From positions 1 to 64,000 of the forward strand of contig NZ_SJON01000011.1 of the NCBI RefSeq assembly GCF_004331385.1: a stretch of 64,000 nucleotides of DNA. Direction: 5' to 3'. Positions 31,985 to 43,377 of this stretch are shown here, one piece after another. The stretch comes from Enterobacter quasihormaechei (GTDB lineage Bacteria > Pseudomonadota > Gammaproteobacteria > Enterobacterales > Enterobacteriaceae). The translations under genes and the position numbers were made by a program. The notes under the pieces are model-generated. The model saw only the letters and a list, made by a program, of their open reading frames with translations, searched no databases and was not told where the DNA came from. Numbering within the stretch: the stretch's first letter is position 1; every line of letters begins with the position of its first letter.

Positions 31985-32968
31985 TTAAATATCCCTGTTG
32001 GAAAGCCGATGGCTGCCCTGTAAAAATGAAAAAATAGCATCTGCGCTAATATCCTTCGTTTGTTGCGTAGGGCTGACCATCTGATGCTGGTTTTTACCGT
32101 AACCCCCGATCAACCCCGGATCGGTCGGGCCGAAAATCGTGATATTAGGACGATCCAGTGCGGCGGTTAAATGGCTTAACCCTGTATCCACAGAAACGAC
32201 GGCGTTAGCGCCCGCCAGCTGTGCGGCAACTTGCGCCAGCGTGAGTTTGGGTAACACCTCGACGTGGGAAAAGCCTGCTGCCAGACGCTCCGCGCGCTGC
32301 CGCTCATGTTCAGCGCCCCACGGGAGTTTAATATGGATACCGCAAGGTTGCATTAGTTCAATCAGTCTTCGCCAGTGCGTTTCCGGCCAGTGCTTGTCGT
32401 CGCGCGTTGTGGCATGCAGGAAGACCAGATACGGCTCGCTATCCTTCTCCGTTTCGCGCAGAAAATGCTGTGCGATGGCGTAGTCACCCTGGACGTCGGG
32501 TTTTGCATAGCCGAGACTCTTTGCGAACAGCTCGCGGGTGCGTTCCACGGCGTGTTGCTGCTTCGCAATATGGTGGCGACGATTATAGAACAGGCTCGCC
32601 AGCGGTTCGCGGGCGGTGTGCCAGTCCATACCGTGCTTTACGCCGTGCGCCAGACGCGTGACCAGCGCCGCGCTTTTGACCAGCCCCTGCGCGTCAATGA
32701 TGGCGTTGTAACGCTGCGCCTGTACCGCTTCGCGAAAGGCTTTACGTTCGGCTCTAATCGGTGCGGAGAACCACGCTTTGCGCCAGCGGCGAATGGCCAC
32801 CGGGATCACGCGGTCAACGGCTTCATGCCAGGTGGGGATTTGCGCGAAGCCTTCTTCCACCACCCAGTCAAAACGGATGCCGGGAATGGCCCGCATCGCG
32901 TCCGTCAGCGACGGCAGCGTATGCAGAACATCACCCATTGAAGAGGTTTTAACGATCAATACCCGCAT
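31985..32968 (-). CDS. waaC: LPS heptosyltransferase I WaaC
   Basis: Protein of 327 residues that transfers the first L-glycero-D-manno-heptose to Kdo. The GT9 start MRVLIVKTSSMGDVLHTLPS with IRFDWVVEEGFAQIP is nearly the E. coli sequence. The donor-binding region GANAVVSVDTGLSHLTAAL and IFGPTDPGLIGGYG are present. It sits in the conserved hldD-waaF-waaC series with 3-bp gaps. Loss in relatives gives deep-rough LPS. Confidence 0.96.
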   Translation of the reverse strand: MRVLIVKTSSMGDVLHTLPSLTDAMRAIPGIRFDWVVEEGFAQIPTWHEAVDRVIPVAIRRWRKAWFSAPIRAERKAFREAVQAQRYNAIIDAQGLVKSAALVTRLAHGVKHGMDWHTAREPLASLFYNRRHHIAKQQHAVERTRELFAKSLGYAKPDVQGDYAIAQHFLRETEKDSEPYLVFLHATTRDDKHWPETHWRRLIELMQPCGIHIKLPWGAEHERQRAERLAAGFSHVEVLPKLTLAQVAAQLAGANAVVSVDTGLSHLTAALDRPNITIFGPTDPGLIGGYGKNQHQMVSPTQQTKDISADAIFSFLQGSHRLSNRDI

Positions 32969-32971
32969 CCG

Positions 32972-34018
32972 TTATCCTTCTTCGCTCAACAGCAGTTCGT
33001 TGAGTTCTTCGAGAACGCGCTGCGGCGTAATGTCGATCAGGCTCTGATGGTAACCTTCTGCCGCATCGCCTTTGCGGACTTTGTGATAGCCGGTAATGAG
33101 ACGAATAACGCGCGCCTTGTGCGACAGCGGCGGCGTGAAGTCTGGGCTGCTCGGGCCATACAGCGCGACCAGCGGACGATCCAGCGCGGCGGCGACGTGC
33201 ATCAGGCCAGAGTCATTGCTGACCACGGCCTTACAGGCGGCAATCAGGATAACCGCCTGCTCAAGCTGCGTTTCTCCAGCCAGGTTGCGGCACCAGGCCT
33301 GTTGCTCGGTGCTGAGCGTGGCGAGGATTTCATTGCCCGCCTCGTGATCTTTCGCCGAGCCAAAGAGCACAATCTGATAGCCCTCGTCGATCAGCTGTTT
33401 CGCCAGTTCGGCGTAGTGGTAGTGCGGCCAGCGTTTTGCCGGACCGAACTCCGCGCCGGGACAGAAGCCAATCATCGGGCGTTCGGATGAAATGCCAAAT
33501 GCATTGCAGGTGTGGGATTTCTCCCCGTCGTTAACCTGAAGCTGCGGCCACAATAGCGGCTGCGGCAGATCTTTCGCGCTGCGCATGACGCCTTTGTCGT
33601 AGGCCAGCGCCACGTAGCGCTCCACCATCAGCGGCCAGGCTTCTTTATCCAGCACCCGGGCATCGTTCAGCAGGCCGTAGCGCATTTCGCCGCGCCAGCC
33701 GGTACGGTGCGGGATGCCCGCAAAGAAGGGCACAAGGGCAGATTTGAAGGAGTTAGGCAGCACGTATGCGCGATCGTAGCGCTTCTCACGCAGGCTATGG
33801 CCGAGCTTGCGGCGTTCGCCGATTTCCAGCGCCCCGTGGCCGAGCGGCATCGGGATCGCCTCGTTCACTTCCGGCATGCGCGATAACAGCGGACGGCACC
33901 ATGCGGGTGCCATCACGTCGATTATCGCCTGGGGATAACGCGCCTTGAGCGTGCGATAGAGACTTTGCGACATCATCATGTCGCCCACCCATGACGGGCC
34001 GATCACCAGAATCTTCAT
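32972..34018 (-). CDS. waaF: LPS heptosyltransferase II WaaF
   Basis: Protein of 348 residues that adds the second heptose of the inner core. It begins MKILVIGPSWVGDMMMSQSL, the WaaF hallmark, and carries GFCPGAEFGPAKRWP in the linker and ACKAVVSNDSGLMHVAAAL with ALYGPSSP in the donor site. It follows hldD by two bases and precedes waaC by three, so the heptose precursor enzyme and both heptosyltransferases are made together. Confidence 0.96.
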   Translation of the reverse strand: MKILVIGPSWVGDMMMSQSLYRTLKARYPQAIIDVMAPAWCRPLLSRMPEVNEAIPMPLGHGALEIGERRKLGHSLREKRYDRAYVLPNSFKSALVPFFAGIPHRTGWRGEMRYGLLNDARVLDKEAWPLMVERYVALAYDKGVMRSAKDLPQPLLWPQLQVNDGEKSHTCNAFGISSERPMIGFCPGAEFGPAKRWPHYHYAELAKQLIDEGYQIVLFGSAKDHEAGNEILATLSTEQQAWCRNLAGETQLEQAVILIAACKAVVSNDSGLMHVAAALDRPLVALYGPSSPDFTPPLSHKARVIRLITGYHKVRKGDAAEGYHQSLIDITPQRVLEELNELLLSEEG

Positions 34019-34020
34019 GC

Positions 34021-34953
34021 TTATGCGTCGCGGTTCAGCCAGGCCATATATTCCGTTACGCCTTCGGCAACGGTCTTGAACGGCTTGTCGTAGCCTGCGG
34101 CGCGCAGGTTGGTCAGGTCCGCCTGCGTGAACGCCTGGTAGCGGCCTTTCAGCTTATCCGGGAACGGAATGTACTCGATGCTGCCTTTCTTATGGTACGC
34201 CAGCGTTGCGTCAGCCACCGCCTGGAAGGATTCCGCGCGGCCCGTGCCCAGGTTGAAAATGCCGGAGACGCCGTTTTCCAGGAACCACAGGTTTACGGCT
34301 GCAACGTCGCCCACGTAGACGAAGTCGCGCTTGAAGCCGTCGCTGCCTTCGAACAGTTTTGGACTTTCGCCATTATTCAGCTGCGTGTTCAGGTGGAATG
34401 CCACGCTCGCCATGCTGCCCTTGTGCCCTTCGCGCGGCCCGTAAACGTTGAAGTAGCGGAAGCCGACAATCTGCGAGTTCGCTTCCGGCAGGATCTGACG
34501 CACGTACTCGTCAAACAGGAACTTGGAGTAGCCGTAGACGTTCAGCGGCTGCTCGTATTCGCGGGATTCGATGAAGTCCGAGGTGCGCCCGCCGTAGGTT
34601 GCTGCTGAGGAGGCATACAGGAACGGAATTTCACGCTCCAGGCAGTAGTGCAGGATCTCTTTAGAGTACTGATAGTTGTTGTCCATCATGTACTTGCCGT
34701 CCCACTCGGTGGTGGAAGAGCACGCACCTTCGTGGAAGATGGCTTCGATCTCGCCGAACTCTTCACCCGCCATAATCTGGATAAGGAAGTCTTCTTTATC
34801 CATGTAGTCAGCGATGTTCAGATCCACCAGGTTAACGAACTTGGTGCCGTCTTTCAGGTTGTCCACCACCAGAATGTCGGTGATGCCCTTATCATTGAGG
34901 GCCTTAATAATGTTGCTGCCGATAAAGCCCGCGCCGCCGGTAACGATGATCAT
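34021..34953 (-). CDS. hldD: ADP-L-glycero-D-manno-heptose 6-epimerase HldD
   Basis: Protein of 310 residues. It epimerises ADP-D-glycero- to ADP-L-glycero-D-manno-heptose, the donor used by WaaC and WaaF. The Rossmann start [18 protein letters not shown] binds NADP. The SDR active site appears as [12 protein letters not shown], with its Tyr and Lys. It is the first gene of the core cluster and divergent from kbl across 215 bp. In E. coli a heat-shock promoter drives it; TATGAT boxes are visible upstream but I cannot assign the sigma factor. Confidence 0.97.
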   Translation of the reverse strand: MIIVTGGAGFIGSNIIKALNDKGITDILVVDNLKDGTKFVNLVDLNIADYMDKEDFLIQIMAGEEFGEIEAIFHEGACSSTTEWDGKYMMDNNYQYSKEILHYCLEREIPFLYASSAATYGGRTSDFIESREYEQPLNVYGYSKFLFDEYVRQILPEANSQIVGFRYFNVYGPREGHKGSMASVAFHLNTQLNNGESPKLFEGSDGFKRDFVYVGDVAAVNLWFLENGVSGIFNLGTGRAESFQAVADATLAYHKKGSIEYIPFPDKLKGRYQAFTQADLTNLRAAGYDKPFKTVAEGVTEYMAWLNRDA

Positions 34954-35168
34954 AACTGTAACCTTTGAAGTGTTGAGCCCGAGGACAATCCCGGACGCTA
35001 ATAGTCATATCATATCATCACAATGCCCGGTCTTCAGCCATTCACCGATATGCAGCAGGGGTACACGTGATTTATGCTGCAAAAACGAGAAGAGATACGG
35101 CGTCATCTCGTCATGAACTATAGGTTTGGGTAATATGTGCCAAAATTTGCCGAGTCTGGAGAATTGCA

Positions 35169-36365
35169 ATGCGTGGTGATTTTTACAAACAGTTAAACAG
35201 CGACCTCGACACCGCACGTGCGGAAGGGTTGTTCAAAGAAGAGCGTATTATCACGTCTGCCCAGCAGGCGGACATCACCGTTGCCGACGGCAGCCATGTG
35301 ATCAACTTTTGCGCGAACAACTACTTAGGTCTTGCGAATCACCCTGAGCTGATTGCCGCCGCGAAAAACGGCATGGACACCCACGGCTTCGGCATGGCCT
35401 CCGTGCGCTTCATTTGCGGCACCCAGGACAGCCACAAGCAGCTTGAGCAAAAGCTGGCGAACTTCCTCGGAATGGAAGACGCGATTCTGTACTCCTCCTG
35501 CTTCGACGCCAACGGCGGTCTGTTTGAAACCCTGCTCGGCGCAGAAGATGCGATTATCTCCGACGCCCTGAACCACGCCTCCATCATCGACGGCGTTCGC
35601 CTGTGTAAAGCGAAGCGTTTCCGCTACGCCAACAACGATATGGTTGAGCTGGAAGCCCGCCTGAAAGAGGCCCGTGAAGCGGGGGCCCGCCACGTGCTGA
35701 TCGCGACCGACGGCGTGTTCTCCATGGACGGCGTGATCGCCAACCTGAAGGGCGTGTGCGATCTGGCGGATAAATATGACGCGCTGGTGATGGTTGATGA
35801 CTCCCACGCGGTCGGTTTTGTCGGCGAAAACGGCCGCGGCTCCCACGAGTACTGTGACGTGATGGGCCGCGTGGACATCATCACCGGTACGCTGGGCAAA
35901 GCGCTCGGCGGCGCGTCCGGCGGTTATACCGCTGCGCGTAAAGAGGTGGTTGAGTGGCTGCGTCAGCGCTCCCGCCCGTACCTGTTCTCCAACTCCCTGG
36001 CGCCAGCCATTGTGGCCGCCTCCATCAAAGTGCTGGAGATGGTGGAGTCCGGGGCTGAACTGCGCGACCGCCTGTGGGCAAACGCCCGTCTGTTCCGCGA
36101 AAAAATGAGCGCCGCAGGGTTCACCCTGGCCGGCGCTGACCACGCGATCATTCCGGTGATGCTGGGCGACGCAGTTGTGGCGCAGCAGTTTGCCCGTGAG
36201 CTTCAGAAAGAAGGGATTTACGTGACCGGGTTCTTCTTCCCGGTGGTACCAAAAGGTCAGGCGCGTATCCGCACCCAGATGTCTGCGGCGCATTCGCCTG
36301 AACAAATTGAGCGTGCGGTGGAAGCCTTTACCCGCATCGGCAAACAGCTGGGCGTAATTGCCTGA
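35169..36365 (+). CDS. kbl: 2-amino-3-ketobutyrate CoA ligase (glycine C-acetyltransferase)
   Basis: Protein of 398 residues, a PLP alpha-oxoamine synthase family enzyme. With Tdh it turns threonine into glycine and acetyl-CoA by thiolysis of 2-amino-3-ketobutyrate. The PLP lysine is K244 in [13 protein letters not shown], and the [15 protein letters not shown] region lies at about 210-224. CTGGAGAATTGCA supplies the ribosome binding site. It forms an operon with tdh, 9 bp downstream, as in E. coli. Confidence 0.97.
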   Translation: MRGDFYKQLNSDLDTARAEGLFKEERIITSAQQADITVADGSHVINFCANNYLGLANHPELIAAAKNGMDTHGFGMASVRFICGTQDSHKQLEQKLANFLGMEDAILYSSCFDANGGLFETLLGAEDAIISDALNHASIIDGVRLCKAKRFRYANNDMVELEARLKEAREAGARHVLIATDGVFSMDGVIANLKGVCDLADKYDALVMVDDSHAVGFVGENGRGSHEYCDVMGRVDIITGTLGKALGGASGGYTAARKEVVEWLRQRSRPYLFSNSLAPAIVAASIKVLEMVESGAELRDRLWANARLFREKMSAAGFTLAGADHAIIPVMLGDAVVAQQFARELQKEGIYVTGFFFPVVPKGQARIRTQMSAAHSPEQIERAVEAFTRIGKQLGVIA

Positions 36366-36374
36366 GGACGTGTG

Positions 36375-37403
<1,029 letters not shown>

Positions 37404-37404
37404 A

Positions 37405-37430
37405 CAAAAAGGGGCCTCAGGCCCCTTTTT
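37405..37430 (+). terminator. Intrinsic terminator after tdh
   Basis: GGGGCC at 37411-37416 pairs with GGCCCC at 37420-37425 around a TCA loop, with A residues before and T residues after. It also lies at the 3' end of the convergent glycosyltransferase-like gene, so it can act in both directions. Confidence 0.92.
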
Positions 37431-38344
37431 TACTGATTCTTTTTCTCTTCATCCGTCAGGTAGCGCACCTTGCGGGTGTAGTCCTGCCCTTTAAACAGCA
37501 GTTTGTTATCCGGCGATTCAAGATACTTCTGCCATTCGGAAAGCGGGAAACCCCCGTGCGCGCCAATCACCTCTTTCGGCACAACGGCTTCCTGTCCGCC
37601 GATCTTCTTGGAGACCGGCCAGTTCATCCAGTCGCCCAGGTTAACCGTTTTTATATCCAGCATGTCCAGCAGCGCAGCGAGCGGCAGCTGATCGGTCGGC
37701 GGCTGCGTGTCGTCCATCAGCTCCCAGGTATCCTGGAACAGCGTCAGCCACAGCGGGCAGATGCGGCGCCAGGTTTTTTTGGTTGCGGCAAGAAACGCGC
37801 CGTTAACGTGATCGACCAGATACGGGCGCACCGTTTCTTTGTAATAGGCCGGCACTTTTTCTGCGGGGGCGCCGTCCAGCTTGGCAATCATTTTGCCCTG
37901 ACGGAAGCTGGAGTAGATGTGCATATCCGCCATGTTGATCTCGGGCATCTTCAGCAGGTTGAGATCGGAGTCGATCATCAGCACCCCTTCACCGCGCGCC
38001 TGAAGCGGAGCGTTAAGCTTCACCAGACGGCTGAGGTAGATCTGCTTATAGCGGTATCCCTCTTCACGTTTTGGCAGCGTGAGGGTCACAACGCGGGTTT
38101 TTGGCGGCAGCTCGCCGAAAGCGGATTCAGGCTGATCGCTGACGATAACAATCTCGCTGACGTCGGTGGCGTAACGCGCTGCAAAGGTCGCTGACAATAA
38201 CGCCTCTTCGACGAAATCCGCGCCCGTACAGGGGATCACAATGGAATCAACCGCAACGAGATCGCGCGTGGCCGGAAGGGAAGCGTAAGGAATGTTATGA
38301 CGCCCGGTAATGTGGCGGTAGCGAGCATTCAGGAATTTAAACAT
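37430..38344 (-). CDS. Unassigned glycosyltransferase-like protein
   Basis: Protein of 304 residues that I do not recognise by name. VDSIVIPCTGADFVEEALLS near residue 32 and VLMIDSDLNLL at 121-131 look like the nucleotide-binding start and the DXD metal site of a GT-A glycosyltransferase. No signal peptide or membrane segment is visible. It follows a GT4 gene by 15 bp on the same strand. K-12 has waaH (yibD) between tdh and yibQ; this pair takes that place. A role in decorating the LPS core is likely but inferred. Confidence 0.65.
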   Translation of the reverse strand: MFKFLNARYRHITGRHNIPYASLPATRDLVAVDSIVIPCTGADFVEEALLSATFAARYATDVSEIVIVSDQPESAFGELPPKTRVVTLTLPKREEGYRYKQIYLSRLVKLNAPLQARGEGVLMIDSDLNLLKMPEINMADMHIYSSFRQGKMIAKLDGAPAEKVPAYYKETVRPYLVDHVNGAFLAATKKTWRRICPLWLTLFQDTWELMDDTQPPTDQLPLAALLDMLDIKTVNLGDWMNWPVSKKIGGQEAVVPKEVIGAHGGFPLSEWQKYLESPDNKLLFKGQDYTRKVRYLTDEEKKNQ

Positions 38345-38359
38345 GTTCTTCTCGTTTGG

Positions 38360-39565
38360 TTATTGCGCGCCAAGAACGGCCTCGACACCGTTAACATAGC
38401 TTTCAATTGCATACGCGTTGCAGACATTCTGGTGCGCGGCTGCGGCGAGCCGGGCGCGCAGAGCAGGATCCTGCCAGATATTATCCAGATGTTGAGCAAG
38501 TTGCGACACATCGCTCCACGGAAACAGCAATCCGGTCGACTCGTGGTCGATCAATTCTGCCGTGCCGGTCACCTTTGAGCCAATCACCGGAATGTTCAGC
38601 AGCATTGCCTCCAGCACGACGCGGGGCAAACCTTCGCTCTTCGAAGCCAGAATAAACGCGTCAAAGGTGGCGAGATAGTCAAAAGGCGTATTCTGGAAAC
38701 CGGTAAAAATGACGTGCTCAGCAATCCCCAGCGCGTCAGCCTGTGCCGTCAGCGCGCCGCGTTCAGCCCCTTCACCGACCAGCACCATCTTCCATTTTGC
38801 CTGCGGGTGCTTCTGGTTGAACTGGGCCAGCGCTTCCAGCGTGTGGTGGTTGGCCTTGCGGGGGATTAACGATCCAATGCTACCGAACACAAACGTGTCG
38901 TCATCAATGTTCAGACGCTGGCGCATGGCGCGTCGGTCGGGCAAGGGCTGGTGGATGTCGATGGCGTTGTTGACCGTGGTGCACAGCGCTGGCCGGACGC
39001 CATGCTGAAGAAGTACGCGTTCAACGCCGTGCGAGACGGCGATGATTTTTGTGGCGTGGGCATTCACCAGCTTCACCAACGGCGGGGTCAGCACCGGTTC
39101 AATCCGGCAGTGCTGGATTATCCGCGCATGCAGGTTCGCGCCCGCCAGATACCCTTCTTCGTTAGAGCCCGGCTGGTTGTTCATGTACAGCGTATCGAAA
39201 CCGCCTTCCCTGAAAATCGTCTCGATCTTGCTGACATTGGGCCGGATGCGCCAGAGCGTATCAATATGTCGGGTAAACGCCTTGCGGGCGCTGCGCGAGA
39301 AAAACAGCAGGCCACGGCCCAGCTCTTTCGCAACCTTCGCCCAACCGGGCTGCTTTTGCTGCGGAATGACAATTAACGGGATGCCAATGCCGTTCAACAC
39401 CTGGCCGATGGTTTCCCCTTCGGCCCGGCTGTAATCGCTGTAAAAACAACAGGTAATATCAAACTTCTCGCGGTTAATCCGCTTCAGAAGTTCGAGCATG
39501 CTGTTGGTGCCTCCTCCCCACTCTTTACCGGTATCGAGGAGCAGAATTTTGTGTCGTTGCGGCAT
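38360..39565 (-). CDS. GT4 glycosyltransferase near tdh
   Basis: Protein of 401 residues with a clear GT4 pattern: KILLLDTGKEWGGGTNSML at the start (acceptor-side glycine loop) and the EX7E motif in KSEGLPRVVLEAMLLNIPVI near 315-335. The middle has IIAVSHGVERVLLQHGV and FVFGSIGSLIPRKANHH. It is followed by the unassigned glycosyltransferase-like gene and preceded by yibQ, all on the minus strand. Such enzymes here probably extend the LPS core; donor and acceptor cannot be read off. Confidence 0.82.
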   Translation of the reverse strand: MPQRHKILLLDTGKEWGGGTNSMLELLKRINREKFDITCCFYSDYSRAEGETIGQVLNGIGIPLIVIPQQKQPGWAKVAKELGRGLLFFSRSARKAFTRHIDTLWRIRPNVSKIETIFREGGFDTLYMNNQPGSNEEGYLAGANLHARIIQHCRIEPVLTPPLVKLVNAHATKIIAVSHGVERVLLQHGVRPALCTTVNNAIDIHQPLPDRRAMRQRLNIDDDTFVFGSIGSLIPRKANHHTLEALAQFNQKHPQAKWKMVLVGEGAERGALTAQADALGIAEHVIFTGFQNTPFDYLATFDAFILASKSEGLPRVVLEAMLLNIPVIGSKVTGTAELIDHESTGLLFPWSDVSQLAQHLDNIWQDPALRARLAAAAHQNVCNAYAIESYVNGVEAVLGAQ

Positions 39566-39585
39566 CTTTCTACCTTAATCGCCTG

Positions 39586-40536
39586 TCACTGGGTTGGGCT
39601 CGCTGCTGTTTTTTTCCCCCAGCCCTGCCACTGGTGCTGGAAGTACTGCACCAGCGTACTCTGGCTTACGCTTTCGCCAATTACCGTGAAGAAGCGGGTG
39701 GCATACACCGGTTCAGGCGGCTGCTTCAGCGTGCAGTTCTTCACGCCACGGAACGGGTTACGCGGCTGCGTTGCGGGCGGTTGCGCACTACCCGGGCGAG
39801 AGGTATCCACCTGAGGTTCGTTGAGCAGATCGCTCGGACGCACCAGCGTGATATCGGCGGGTAAGCCCGGTAACATTTGCTGCAAAACGCGAACGGTAGA
39901 CGGATGCGGGTGCCCGATGGCAATCGCCGAACCGTTACGGCGCGCCAGCTGAACCGCGCGGTTGAACTGCACGCGGATATCCGCTTCGTTCTGGGAGTCG
40001 TCCAGGAAGACTTTGCGCTTGATGACCTTCACCCCCGTACCCTGAGCGGCACGCATCGCCTGGCTGTTGCCAATGGTCATGCTGTCGAGGAAATAGAGAT
40101 TGTAACGCTCCAGCGCCTGCATCACCTTCAGCATACCGTACAGGCTGGAGGTCATCGCGCTGCCCATATGGTTATTCAGACCCACGGCATACGGCACTTT
40201 ATTGTACGCATCGCGGATGATGCGATCGATCTCGTCGCTGCTCATGTCCGGGCGCAAGGTATCTTTTTCCAGCGGCTGCTTGCTGAGGGGAGCCATCGGC
40301 AGATGGATGAGGACCTGATGGCCGCCATTGTGTGCTTTGGTCGCCATTTCATGCGCGTGAGGCGCATTCGGCAGGACGGCAACAGAGATGGCTGACGGCA
40401 TCGCCAGCACCTGATTTTCATAGTGTGGTCGATAACCGAAGTCATCAATCACAATCGCGAGTTTGCCTGCATAAACCGGTGCAGCCAGCGCCAGTGCGCT
40501 GACGACGGAAAAAACAATTCGACGAAATTGAAGCAA
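39586..40536 (-). CDS. yibQ: Divergent polysaccharide deacetylase family protein YibQ
   Basis: Protein of 316 residues with a signal peptide (RRIVFSVVSALALAAPVYA, cleavage about residue 23), hence periplasmic. The divergent polysaccharide deacetylase domain shows LAIVIDDFGYRP, HEMATKAHNGGHQVLIHLPM and GLNNHMGSAMT, and AIAIGHPHPSTV. The C-terminal 70 residues are proline-rich and not conserved in type. Its substrate is unknown. It follows envC with a 3-bp gap, in the gpmM-envC-yibQ unit seen in E. coli. Confidence 0.92.
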   Translation of the reverse strand: MLQFRRIVFSVVSALALAAPVYAGKLAIVIDDFGYRPHYENQVLAMPSAISVAVLPNAPHAHEMATKAHNGGHQVLIHLPMAPLSKQPLEKDTLRPDMSSDEIDRIIRDAYNKVPYAVGLNNHMGSAMTSSLYGMLKVMQALERYNLYFLDSMTIGNSQAMRAAQGTGVKVIKRKVFLDDSQNEADIRVQFNRAVQLARRNGSAIAIGHPHPSTVRVLQQMLPGLPADITLVRPSDLLNEPQVDTSRPGSAQPPATQPRNPFRGVKNCTLKQPPEPVYATRFFTVIGESVSQSTLVQYFQHQWQGWGKKTAASPTQ

Positions 40537-40539
40537 AAC

Positions 40540-41823
40540 TTATCTTCCCAACCACGGCTGTGGATTGACCGCCTGACCCTGACGACGAATTTCGAAATAG
40601 AGTGACGGGCGGCCCTGACCGCCACTGCTGCCCACAAGGGCAATGGGTTGACCGGCGCGCACCTGAGTACCGACGCTGACCAGCGCGCTCTGGTTGTAGC
40701 CGTAAAGACTCATGTCGCCTTTACCATGCTCGACCACCACCACGAGCCCGTAACCCTGTAGCCAGTCGGCCAGGATCACGCGGCCATCGGCGATGGCTTT
40801 CACTTCGCTACCTTCAGACGCACCGATAACGATCCCCTTCCAACGTAGCTCACCCTGCAACTGTTCGCCATAGCGATGCAGAATAGTGCCGCGAACGGGC
40901 CAGTAGGCCTGACCACGAGGGGAACCGAGGCCGCCGGTGCGCGACATCAGGGAACGTTCATTTTCAGTCGGCTTATAGGTGGTGCCTTTCCGGGAGGCTT
41001 CCTGCTGCTTATTACGCACCGCCTGCGCTTCGCGCGCTTCTTTTTCGGCGCGCGCTTTGGCTGCGGCTTCTGCCCGGGCAATGCTGTTACGCAGTTTCGA
41101 TTCGTTGGCGCGCATTTCGCTCAGCTGGCTTTGTCCTGCCTGGATAGAGGACTCCAGCCCGGCGAGCGTCTTCTTACGCTCATTGCGCGCCTGCTCAAGC
41201 TTCTCCTGCTGCGCCTGCTGATCGTAGAGTAGCGTTTGCTGCTGGCTCTGCTTCTCTTCCAGCTCGGCTTTTTGCGTGGTGACTTCTTCGCGCGTCTGTT
41301 TCAGCTGCGCAATGGTCTCCTGACGAGCCTGGTTGAGATAGCCGAAATAGGCCTGTAAACGCTGACCGCGCTGGCTCTCTTCACCGCTGAGGATCAGCTG
41401 AAGGCCAGTGTGTTCACCCTGACGGAAAGCGGCATCAAGCTGTGCAGCCAGGTTGCGTTCCTGGGCGTCACGCTGGCGCTCCAGTTTCGCAATCGACGCG
41501 TTCATTTCATCGATTTGCTTATTGAGCTGGGCAAGGGTGTTTTGCGTTTCACGCAGCTTACGCGCAGCGGCGGAAATGGCCTCTTCCTGCTTTTTAAGCT
41601 GGGCAAGCAGGGCAGAGCGCTGTTGCTGCTGCTGGCGTACCGCACGCTCTTTGGCGGCGATATCGGCCTGAATGGATTTGAGCTGGTCGCGGTCATCCGC
41701 GTGGGCGGATGCGGCGCACAGCAATACGCCAGCGCTGAGTGCGCTGGCGCAAAGCAGAGGTCTGACTGATAACCGAAGCGGCTTCACGACCCATGTGATT
41801 GAAAAAATCGCCTTTCCCCTCAT
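40540..41823 (-). CDS. envC: Murein hydrolase activator EnvC
   Basis: Protein of 427 residues. A signal peptide ends near SAHA-DD at about 43, a long coiled coil runs from about 45 to 280, and a LytM domain occupies the last 120 residues (YWPVRGTILHRYG to PSLYFEIRRQG). The LytM zinc ligands are lost (RWKGIVIGASEGSEV instead of an HxG...D site), as in E. coli EnvC, which activates AmiA and AmiB at the septum instead of cutting murein itself. The start at 41823 gives about eight residues more than E. coli; a GTG further in is the alternative. Confidence 0.93.
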   Translation of the reverse strand: MRGKAIFSITWVVKPLRLSVRPLLCASALSAGVLLCAASAHADDRDQLKSIQADIAAKERAVRQQQQQRSALLAQLKKQEEAISAAARKLRETQNTLAQLNKQIDEMNASIAKLERQRDAQERNLAAQLDAAFRQGEHTGLQLILSGEESQRGQRLQAYFGYLNQARQETIAQLKQTREEVTTQKAELEEKQSQQQTLLYDQQAQQEKLEQARNERKKTLAGLESSIQAGQSQLSEMRANESKLRNSIARAEAAAKARAEKEAREAQAVRNKQQEASRKGTTYKPTENERSLMSRTGGLGSPRGQAYWPVRGTILHRYGEQLQGELRWKGIVIGASEGSEVKAIADGRVILADWLQGYGLVVVVEHGKGDMSLYGYNQSALVSVGTQVRAGQPIALVGSSGGQGRPSLYFEIRRQGQAVNPQPWLGR

Positions 41824-41832
41824 GGGGAGCGA

Positions 41833-43377
41833 TTATTCCACGATGAACAGCGGCTTGCCAGTCATCTCTTCAGGGATTTCCATACCCATCAGCGACAACA
41901 TGGTTGGCGCGATGTCGGAAAGCTTGCCGCCTTCCACTGCTTTCACTGATTTATCACCCACATAAATCAGTGGAACAGGCAGGTTGGTATGGGCGGTATG
42001 CGCCTGACCGGTTGCCGGGTCACGCATCTGTTCTGCGTTACCGTGATCGGCGGTGATCAGCAGCTGGCCTCCCACGGATTCAACCGCTTTTGCGACCTGC
42101 TCTACGCAGTGGTCCAGCGCCTCAACCGCCTTAACGGCGGCTTCCATCACGCCGGTGTGACCTACCATGTCACCGTTCGGATAGTTACAGATGATGGTGT
42201 CGTATTTACCGCTTTCGATCGCGGCCACCAGTTTTTCGGTCAGCTCCGCAGAGCTCATTTCTGGCTGGAGATCGTAAGTCGCGACTTTCGGCGAGTTGAT
42301 CAGGATGCGGTCTTCGCCTTTGAACGGCTCTTCTACGCCGCCGTTAAAGAAGAAGGTCACGTGCGCATACTTCTCCGTTTCAGAGATACGCAGCTGGGTT
42401 TTATCGTTTTTCGCCATCCACTCGCCGAAGGTATTTTCCAGCGACGCTGGCGGATACGCGCAGGGGGCCTTGATATCCGCTGCATACTCGGTCAACTGGA
42501 TGAAATCGAGCTTCGCCACTTTCTTACGGGCGAAACCGTCGAAATCACTGTTGACGAAAGCACGGGTGATTTCGCGCGCGCGGTCAGCGCGGAAGTTCAT
42601 GAAGATCAGCGCATCGCCATCTTCCATGGCGGCATCGGCCTGGCCTTCAGCGCGGATCACGGTTGCTTTCACGAATTCGTCGTTTTCATCACGCGCGTAA
42701 GCCGCTTCCAGACCTTCGACGGCAGTCGCGAACTGGAACTCACCTTTTGCCAGGGTCAGCAGATCGTAGGCTTGCTCAACGCGGTCCCAGCGGTTATCGC
42801 GGTCCATCGCATAGTAACGGCCAATGATGGACGCCACGCGGCCTTTGCCCAGTGCGGTAAATTTCTCTTCAAAGGCTGTCAGCGAGCCCTTAGCGCTGCG
42901 TGGCGGCGTATCGCGACCGTCCAGGAAGGCGTGCAGATAGATTTTTTCCGCACCGCGTTCAGCGGCCAGTTCAACCATCGCCATGATGTGATCTTCGTGG
43001 CTGTGAACGCCGCCCGCAGAGAGCAGGCCCATAATGTGAACGGCCTTGCCTGCGGCAACAGCTTTATCCACTGCTCCGGTGAGCGTTGGGTTGGCAAAGA
43101 ATGTACGTTCTTTGATTTCAACGTCCAGGCGCGTCAGGTCCTGATAGACGATACGGCCTGCGCCCAGGTTCACGTGACCCACTTCAGAGTTGCCCATCTG
43201 ACGGTCCGGCAGCCCGACTTCCAGACCAGACGCGTCAATCAGGGTGTGGGGACGTTTTGCCCATAGCGCATCTATTACCGGGGTTTTGGCGTTGAAAATG
43301 GCGTTATCCTGCTGATCTTCACGGTAGCCATAGCCATCCAGAATCACCAGTACCATAGGTTTTTTAGAAACCGACAT
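41833..43377 (-). CDS. gpmM: Cofactor-independent phosphoglycerate mutase GpmM
   Basis: Protein of 514 residues from the ATG at 43377, preceded by GAGG at good spacing; a nine-codon extension upstream was rejected. It interconverts 3- and 2-phosphoglycerate using manganese. The phosphoserine is S64 in [10 protein letters not shown], and the alkaline-phosphatase-type metal sites appear as VILDGYG at the start and [13 protein letters not shown] near the end. It is the first gene of the gpmM-envC-yibQ unit, divergent from yibN across about 250 bp. Confidence 0.96.
   Translation of the reverse strand: MSVSKKPMVLVILDGYGYREDQQDNAIFNAKTPVIDALWAKRPHTLIDASGLEVGLPDRQMGNSEVGHVNLGAGRIVYQDLTRLDVEIKERTFFANPTLTGAVDKAVAAGKAVHIMGLLSAGGVHSHEDHIMAMVELAAERGAEKIYLHAFLDGRDTPPRSAKGSLTAFEEKFTALGKGRVASIIGRYYAMDRDNRWDRVEQAYDLLTLAKGEFQFATAVEGLEAAYARDENDEFVKATVIRAEGQADAAMEDGDALIFMNFRADRAREITRAFVNSDFDGFARKKVAKLDFIQLTEYAADIKAPCAYPPASLENTFGEWMAKNDKTQLRISETEKYAHVTFFFNGGVEEPFKGEDRILINSPKVATYDLQPEMSSAELTEKLVAAIESGKYDTIICNYPNGDMVGHTGVMEAAVKAVEALDHCVEQVAKAVESVGGQLLITADHGNAEQMRDPATGQAHTAHTNLPVPLIYVGDKSVKAVEGGKLSDIAPTMLSLMGMEIPEEMTGKPLFIVE

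Noticed and set aside
38314-38325. RfaH ops-like sequence GGCGGTAGCGAG
   Set aside because: It lies antisense inside a glycosyltransferase gene, differs from the consensus near its end, and no operon starts downstream on that strand.
41989-43266. A 425-codon open frame opposite gpmM
   Set aside because: It is fully antisense to the well-supported gpmM and rich in His, Arg and Val as expected of a shadow frame; no family motif or ribosome binding site.
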